Part shown: in pieces, positions 59,677-64,000 of the stretch
Layout of the letters: every line of letters starts with the position of its first letter
How positions within the stretch are numbered: position 1 is the stretch's first letter
Assembly (NCBI GenBank): GCA_020637595.1
Contig: JACKKE010000003.1
Coordinates: forward strand, 248,001 to 312,000
Direction: 5' to 3'
Source of the DNA: Rhodobacter sp.
Lineage (GTDB): Bacteria; Pseudomonadota; Alphaproteobacteria; Rhodobacterales; Rhodobacteraceae
Length of the DNA: 64,000 nucleotides
Made by a program: the position numbers and the translations under genes
Notes under the pieces: model-generated
Databases searched by the model: none
Told to the model about the DNA's origin: nothing
What the model saw: only the letters and a program-made list of their open reading frames with translations

Positions 59677-60555
59677 TCACCGGCAATAGGTGCCGCCGTT
59701 GCGGTGCTGCGCCAGGTCGAAATGGAAATGATCCTGATGATAGCGGTCGGAATCGGGGCTGAGCGTGGTCCTGAAGATACCGCAGGCATCGCGATACATC
59801 TCCAGCAGATCGCGCCCGTTGCGGCCATCGCGCCAGTCGTCCTGCACGGTGACCCAGTCGCCATTGGCCAGCTGATAGCCGGCAAAGTCGATCGCCATGC
59901 CGCGCGCGTGCTCGGACAGCCGCGCCCCGCGCTGGCTGTTGCGGGTGCGGCAGGAATAATCCCCGATGACGCGGAGCCGTGCGACCCCTCCCCCGCGACG
60001 CCCCACCGTCGGCAGCAGCGCATCGTCGACCCAGCGCGAAAACGCGCGCGCCGTGTCGCAATGCACAGTCGCCGGCCGCGACAGGGGAATGCCCTGCACT
60101 GCAGTCAGGCTGACCGGCTCGTCCACGCCGCATCCCCGGGTCGACGAGGTGATCCGCGGCAGCCGACGCCCCTCGAGATCGCGCGAGCCGCAGATCCCGC
60201 GTTCCACCGGGCCGGCGGTTGTGGGGGCACGGCTGACGGTCTGCGCCGGTGCCGCCGGCGCCGTCCGGCTGGCGGCAAAGCGCGCCGCGGCGGCGGCCGA
60301 GCGCGGGCGCGGCGCAAGGCTGCGTGCCACGGCCTCGGGGGCGGTCTGCACCGGCGTGGGGGGTGGCACGGGCAAGGTGCCCAGTGCCTGCGCCACCGCG
60401 GCGTCGGTCATCGGCGCAACCGGGGTCATCGGCGCCGGCTGCACCTGCACCGGCCGCGGGCGCGGAAACAGCGAGTGCCACGGCACATCCGCCAGGGCCG
60501 CCCCCGGGCCCAGCAGCACGGCCAGTGCCAACGCCAGAGGCCGCACCCCTCGCAT
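59677..60555 (-). CDS. Extensin-like family protein, exported
   Basis: A 292-residue protein with a signal peptide (LALALAVLLGPGAALA), a Pro/Ala-rich linker (to about residue 115) and a C-terminal extensin-like domain. That domain carries peptidase M15-type zinc ligands: SEHARGMAIDFAGY (His/Asp) and YHQDHFHFDLAQH (His). Four cysteines (GICGSR, RGCGVDE, VHCDTA, YSCRT) suggest disulfides. It probably works on peptidoglycan in the periplasm. The start overlaps the tyrC stop by one base, so it is the third gene of hisC-tyrC-extensin. Confidence 0.82.
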   Translation of the reverse strand: MRGVRPLALALAVLLGPGAALADVPWHSLFPRPRPVQVQPAPMTPVAPMTDAAVAQALGTLPVPPPTPVQTAPEAVARSLAPRPRSAAAAARFAASRTAPAAPAQTVSRAPTTAGPVERGICGSRDLEGRRLPRITSSTRGCGVDEPVSLTAVQGIPLSRPATVHCDTARAFSRWVDDALLPTVGRRGGGVARLRVIGDYSCRTRNSQRGARLSEHARGMAIDFAGYQLANGDWVTVQDDWRDGRNGRDLLEMYRDACGIFRTTLSPDSDRYHQDHFHFDLAQHRNGGTYCR

Positions 60556-61472
60556 CAGCCCTTCCGCACCCGGCCGAAATCGGGCGCGTCGGTATCCTGG
60601 CCGGCCTCGATGATTCCGCGCCGGATCGCCCGCGTGCGGGTGAAATAGTCGAACAGGTGCTGGCCATCGCCCATGCGGATCGCCCGCTGCAGCACGAACA
60701 GCTCTTCGGTAAAGCGGCCCAGGATGTCCAGCGTCGCTTCCTTGTTGGTCAGGAACACGTCGCGCCACATCGTCGGGTCCGAGGCCGCGATCCGGGTGAA
60801 ATCCCGAAACCCCGAGGCCGAATACTTAATCACCTCGGATTGCGAGACGCGCCGCAGGTGGTCGGCCACGCCGACCATCGTGTAGGCGATCAGGTGCGGC
60901 GTGTGCGACACCACTGCCAGCACCAGGTCATGGTGCGGCGCATCCATCGCGTCGACATTCGCCCCCATCCCCTCGCACAGCGTGCGCAACCGGTTCACCG
61001 CCGCGGGGTCAGCCCCCTCGGGCGGGGTCAGCAGCCACCAGCGGTTTTCAAAGAGCGTGGCAAAGCCCGAATAGGGCCCCGAATGCTCGGTCCCGGCCAG
61101 CGGGTGGCCGGGGACGAAATGCACCCCCGGCGGGATATGCGGCCCAACCGCGTCGATCACCGCCTGCTTGACCGAGCCCACATCCGTCACCGTCGCGCCC
61201 GGCTTCAGATGCGGCGCGATCTCGGCGGCGACCGCCCCCATCGCGCCGACCGGCACCGCCAGCACCACCAGATCGGCGCCCTTGACCGCCTCGGCCGCCG
61301 TCGCATGCACGCTGTCGACAAAGCCGATCTCGCCCGCCGCGCGGCGGGTCTCGGCGCTGCGCGCATGGCCGGCGACATGCCCGGCCAGCCCACGCCTGCG
61401 GATCGCATGCGCCATCGAGCCGGCGATCAGCCCCAGCCCGATCAGCGCAACGCGCTCGTAGACCACGCTCAT
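60555..61472 (-). CDS. tyrC: Prephenate / arogenate dehydrogenase
   Basis: A cyclohexadienyl dehydrogenase (305 residues) of tyrosine synthesis. Rossmann motif ERVALIGLGLIAGSMAHAIRRRG at residues 6-28; catalytic region DVGSVKQAVIDAVGPHIPPGVHFVPGHPLAGTEHSGP contains the catalytic His; HDLVLAVVSHTPHLIAYTMV and FRDFTRIAASDPTMWRDVFLTNKE are typical. It overlaps hisC by four bases, a common alphaproteobacterial pairing. There is no ACT domain. Confidence 0.93.
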   Translation of the reverse strand: MSVVYERVALIGLGLIAGSMAHAIRRRGLAGHVAGHARSAETRRAAGEIGFVDSVHATAAEAVKGADLVVLAVPVGAMGAVAAEIAPHLKPGATVTDVGSVKQAVIDAVGPHIPPGVHFVPGHPLAGTEHSGPYSGFATLFENRWWLLTPPEGADPAAVNRLRTLCEGMGANVDAMDAPHHDLVLAVVSHTPHLIAYTMVGVADHLRRVSQSEVIKYSASGFRDFTRIAASDPTMWRDVFLTNKEATLDILGRFTEELFVLQRAIRMGDGQHLFDYFTRTRAIRRGIIEAGQDTDAPDFGRVRKG

Positions 61473-62557
61473 TCCCGCACCCCCTTGAACCGCGCGATGA
61501 CACCGACGACCCGGCGGCTGGCCTCCTCGTCACCGACGGTGATGCGCAGGCACTCGGGCAGCTTATAGCCCGCAACCCGCCGCACGATGATCCCCTCGGC
61601 CTTGAATGCCGCGTCGCAGGCCTCGGCCTCGGCGGGGCTGGCAAAGCGCGCCAGGATGAAATTGGCATGGCTCTCGTCGCAGCCCACACCCATCTGCACC
61701 AGCGCGTTGCGCAGCCAGTCGCGCCAGCGCGCGTTCTCGGTCGCGCACCAGTGGGTATAGGCCGTGTCGCGCACCGCCGCTTCGGCCGCCGCCATCTGCG
61801 CCTGCGACAGGTTGAAGGGCTGGCGCACCCGGTTGAGCACGTCGATCACCGCGCGCTGGGCATAGCCCCAGCCGATCCTGAGCCCGCCCAGCCCGTGGAT
61901 CTTTGAAAAGGTCCGCGTCATCACCACGTTGGGGAATTCGTCGACCAGCGACGCCCCGCCATCGAACCCGTCCGCGAATTCGGCATAGGCACCGTCCAGC
62001 ACCAGGATCACCGACCCCGGCAGCCCCGCCGCCAGCCGCCGCAACTCGCCGCCCGGAACCATCGTCCCGGTGGGGTTCGCCGGATTGGCGATAAACACGA
62101 TCTTGGTGCGTTCGGTCACTGCCGCCAGGATTGCCGAGACGTCGATCCGACGCTCTTTCTCGGCCACCTCGACCGGGCGCGCGCCGACCGCATGGGCCAG
62201 GATCGGATACATCGAGAATCCGTGCTCGGTGGTGATCACCTCGTCACCGACGCCAGCGTAGGACTGGGTGATGAACTGCAGCACCTCGTCCGAACCGACA
62301 CCGCAGATGATCCGGTCCGGGTCGAGCCCGTGCACCGCGCCGATCGCCTGCCGCAGCCCCGCGTGATCCGTCGACGGATAGCGGTGCAGATTGCCCGCCG
62401 CCGCGGCAAAGGCCGCCTTGGCGGCTTCGCTTGGCCCATAGGGGTTCTCGTTCGACGATAGCTTCAGCACATCGTTGCGCCCCGCCACCGTGCTCTCGCC
62501 GCTGACATAGAGCGCAATCTCCATGATCCCCGGCTGCGGCTGGATGGTTTCACTCAT
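61469..62557 (-). CDS. hisC: Histidinol-phosphate aminotransferase
   Basis: Aminotransferase class I/II (362 residues), used for histidine and, by its pairing with tyrC, probably also for aromatic amino acid transamination. Motifs: VLKLSSNENPYGPSEAAK, CGVGSDEVLQFITQSYAG, IVFIANPANPTGTMV (Asn of the PLP site), LDGAYAEF and the Schiff-base Lys in MTRTFSKIHGLGGLRIGWG. ATG 62557 follows GAGGATG. It has a 230-base leader after rpsD with no other gene. Confidence 0.95.
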   Translation of the reverse strand: MSETIQPQPGIMEIALYVSGESTVAGRNDVLKLSSNENPYGPSEAAKAAFAAAAGNLHRYPSTDHAGLRQAIGAVHGLDPDRIICGVGSDEVLQFITQSYAGVGDEVITTEHGFSMYPILAHAVGARPVEVAEKERRIDVSAILAAVTERTKIVFIANPANPTGTMVPGGELRRLAAGLPGSVILVLDGAYAEFADGFDGGASLVDEFPNVVMTRTFSKIHGLGGLRIGWGYAQRAVIDVLNRVRQPFNLSQAQMAAAEAAVRDTAYTHWCATENARWRDWLRNALVQMGVGCDESHANFILARFASPAEAEACDAAFKAEGIIVRRVAGYKLPECLRITVGDEEASRRVVGVIARFKGVRE

Positions 62558-62724
62558 CCTCGGTCTCCACTCCCTGCCCTCGCGGGCGTTCCATCCCGTC
62601 CTAACCCGTCGCGACGCGCCCGGCCAGTTCCCCGGACGCCCCTGCGACAAAAGCGGCGACGCCCCGCCGACCGCTTCCACAATGTTCCGCAAGAATCCCC
62701 GGCACCCCCACCCGGCATGCGAAA

Positions 62725-62753
62725 GGGGCCGCCCGGTTTCCCGGCGCGGCCCC
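62725..62753 (-). terminator. Terminator after rpsD
   Basis: GGGGCCGC (62725-62732) / GCGGCCCC (62746-62753) with inner CCGG-TTTC-CCGG and one bulged base. On the minus strand it is followed by TTTC. Confidence 0.65.
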
Positions 62754-62788
62754 CTCGAATGCGTGGCAAAGCTGACGCCGAAACCGGA

Positions 62789-63409
62789 TCAGTTCTTCGC
62801 GTAGTATTCGACGACCAGGTTCGGTTCCATCTGCACCGCATAGGGCACATCCGACAGGCCGGGGGTGCGCACGAAGGTCGCGGTCAGTTTCGAATGGTCG
62901 ACTTCCAGGTAATCCGGCACGTCGCGCTCGGCCGACTGGGTGGCTTCGAGCACCAGCGCCATCTGCTTCGAGCGGTCGCGAACGGCGATCACGTCGCCTT
63001 CCTTGACGCGATAGGACGCGATGTTCACGCGCTGGCCGTTCACGGTCACATGGCCGTGGTTCACGAACTGGCGGGCGGCAAAGATCGTCGGCACGAACTT
63101 GGCGCGGTAGACGACGGCGTCCAGACGACGCTCGAGCAGACCCACCAGGTTCTCGCCGGTGTCACCCTTCACGCGGGCGGCTTCACCGTAGATTTTCTTG
63201 AACTGCTTTTCGGTCAGGTCGCCATAGTAGCCCTTGAGCTTCTGCTTGGCGCGCAGCTGGGTGCCGAAGTCCGACAGTTTCTGCTTGCGGCGCTGGCCGT
63301 GCTGACCCGGGCCGTATTCACGCTTGTTGACCGGCGACTTGGCGCGGCCCCAGATGTTTTCGCCCATCCGGCGGTCGATTTTATACTTGGCAGCGGTGCG
63401 TTTGGTCAT
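62789..63409 (-). CDS. rpsD: 30S ribosomal protein S4
   Basis: S4 (206 residues), a primary 16S rRNA binder. MTKRTAAKYKIDRRMGENIWG, YGPGQHGQRRKQKLSDFGTQLRAKQKLKGYYG, LLERRLDAVVYRAKFVPTIFAARQFVNHGHVTVNGQRVNIASYRVKEGDVI (S4 RNA-binding domain) are clear. Like other alphaproteobacterial S4 proteins it lacks the N-terminal zinc cysteines. It is transcribed alone, away from the alpha operon, with a 230-base leader and a good promoter. Confidence 0.98.
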   Translation of the reverse strand: MTKRTAAKYKIDRRMGENIWGRAKSPVNKREYGPGQHGQRRKQKLSDFGTQLRAKQKLKGYYGDLTEKQFKKIYGEAARVKGDTGENLVGLLERRLDAVVYRAKFVPTIFAARQFVNHGHVTVNGQRVNIASYRVKEGDVIAVRDRSKQMALVLEATQSAERDVPDYLEVDHSKLTATFVRTPGLSDVPYAVQMEPNLVVEYYAKN

Positions 63410-63432
63410 CGCTGATCTCCTTTATAGCTGGC

Positions 63433-63478
63433 ATTTCAGCGTGCTCCGAAAACCGGTTCCCATGTTTCGGGCTGAAAT
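63433..63478 (-). ncRNA. Structured element in the rpsD leader
   Basis: Outer stem ATTTCAGC (63433-63440) / GCTGAAAT (63471-63478) and inner stem CCGAAA (63446-63451) / TTTCGG (63465-63470) with a five-base bulge on one side and an apical AACCGGTT-type loop. It ends about 24 bases before the rpsD start. Could be an S4 autoregulatory site or a repeat of the CCGAAAACCGGTT type common in alphaproteobacteria. Confidence 0.5.
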
Positions 63479-63614
63479 CGCGTCGCGGCTCAACCCGTGG
63501 GGCGCGGTGGCCGGAAGGCCTCGTGCCGATTGTAAAGGGCGTTGTCCTTTCCGTCGGGCTTTGACCCTCGGGCGACAGGCATCCCCTTGCGGGGGCCACC
63601 AACACCAATGAAAA

Positions 63615-63636
63615 TCCGGGCACTCTGGCACCCGGA
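63615..63636 (-). promoter_or_regulatory. 5'-end hairpin of the rpsD transcript
   Basis: TCCGGG (63636-63631 on the minus strand) pairs with CCCGGA (63620-63615), followed by TTTT. It begins at the expected transcription start. Too close to +1 for normal attenuation; a 5' stabiliser is likelier. Confidence 0.4.
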
Positions 63637-63643
63637 CGGCGCG

Positions 63644-63671
63644 CTTATACAACCGGCACCTCCCGAGTCAA
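63644..63671 (-). promoter_or_regulatory. rpsD promoter
   Basis: Minus strand TTGACT (63671-63666), 16-base spacer, TATAAG (63649-63644). Close to consensus and 235 bases before the rpsD start codon. The 373-base gap 63410-63782 otherwise holds only the leader structures. Confidence 0.75.
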
Positions 63672-63782
63672 TGGCCTGCCGGTCGAATTCTTTTTTGCCG
63701 CCGCATCGCTGCAGCCCGCTTGTAGCTCACCCCCCGGCACCCCAGATGCATCCTGCCCTTTCGTAACGGGAACTGCTGCATC

Positions 63783-64000
63783 ATGGCCGGCCATTCGCGG
63801 CGCTTCGCGCGCCAGCTCGACCTCCTCGAACGGCGCTCGCCGCGGCTCGGCGGGGCGGTTGCCGCCCTTGCAGCACCGGGGCGCGGCTGGCTGCGGCTGC
63901 CGGCGGCGCTGGCGCTGATCGTCGGCGGCTTGCTGGGATTTCTGCCGATCCTGGGGTTCTGGATGCTGCCGCTTGGCGTGATGCTGCTGGCCGTTGACGT
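63783..64000 (+). CDS. Small membrane protein (5' part)
   Basis: ATG 63783 opens a frame that runs out of the window after 72 residues. MAGHSRRFARQLDLLERRSPRLGGAVAALAAPG is a charged lead; two hydrophobic stretches follow, PAALALIVGGLLGFLPILGFWMLPLGVMLLAVD. The FLPILGFWMLPLG pattern recurs in small uncharacterised proteobacterial membrane proteins. Function unknown. Confidence 0.6.
   Translation, partial: MAGHSRRFARQLDLLERRSPRLGGAVAALAAPGRGWLRLPAALALIVGGLLGFLPILGFWMLPLGVMLLAVD

Noticed and set aside
63381..63652. Overlapping small open frames in the rpsD leader
   Set aside because: They lie in a structured leader, overlap the S4 start in another frame and have no supporting motif.

Overview
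This is a 64 kb piece of chromosome from a GC-rich alphaproteobacterium, most likely a member of the Rhodobacterales (Rhodobacteraceae/Paracoccaceae). I base this on gene content and order (lepB-rnc-era, ruvCAB, glyQ-DUF6446-glyS, folB-folP-glmM, a paaABCDE operon with paaX), on DUF1127 and DUF1491 proteins, and on the intergenic repeats. I see no integrase, transposase, rRNA, tRNA or CRISPR array. Both ends are cut inside genes: a CoA-transferase beta subunit on the left and a small membrane protein on the right.

Layout. 1-9.5 kb: two tandem signal peptidase I genes with rnc, an EamA permease, era and DUF1491, then prmA, a DUF1127 protein and ruvC-ruvA-ruvB. 9.5-15.3 kb: a copper P-type ATPase, DUF2478 and mobA (molybdenum cofactor), tusA, a frameshifted HNH gene and a secreted protein. 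15.4-17.6 kb: ilvC and two Lrp/AsnC regulators. 17.7-22.5 kb: a catabolic island of a MarR regulator, a 1064-residue self-sufficient cobalamin reductive dehalogenase fused to an FMN/NAD/2Fe-2S reductase, and a luciferase-like flavin monooxygenase. 22.7-30.6 kb: a complete phenylacetyl-CoA epoxidase operon (paaX, paaABCDE, an extra di-iron-type protein, paaZ) with a clear promoter/operator. 30.7-48.8 kb: EamA permease, glmM-folP-folB, a SleB-type hydrolase, ppdK, the glycyl-tRNA synthetase operon, a protease-like protein without His and Asp of the triad, DUF1203, trkH, a PfkB kinase and folE2. 48.9-64 kb: metZ under a SAM-II riboswitch, envelope and redox genes, hisC-tyrC-extensin, and rpsD with a structured leader.

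How genes work together. The reductive dehalogenase needs no separate electron donor protein because NADH can feed its own C-terminal reductase; the MarR gene nine bases upstream probably senses the substrate. The Paa operon handles phenylacetyl-CoA through epoxidation, isomer ring opening and PaaZ oxidation. FolE2, FolB and FolP are three steps of folate synthesis. MobA, DUF2478 and the RNase H-like partner form a molybdenum-cofactor group.

The strongest non-gene signal is a modular intergenic repeat with a core of the form CATCTT-(G or TGCGT)-n-AAATA(C/T)nC, usually followed by GC-rich hairpins. I count 14 copies in 64 kb. Two are head to head and form a long hairpin; one overlaps a stop codon. 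All product calls come from reading the sequence and remembered family features; no database search was run.
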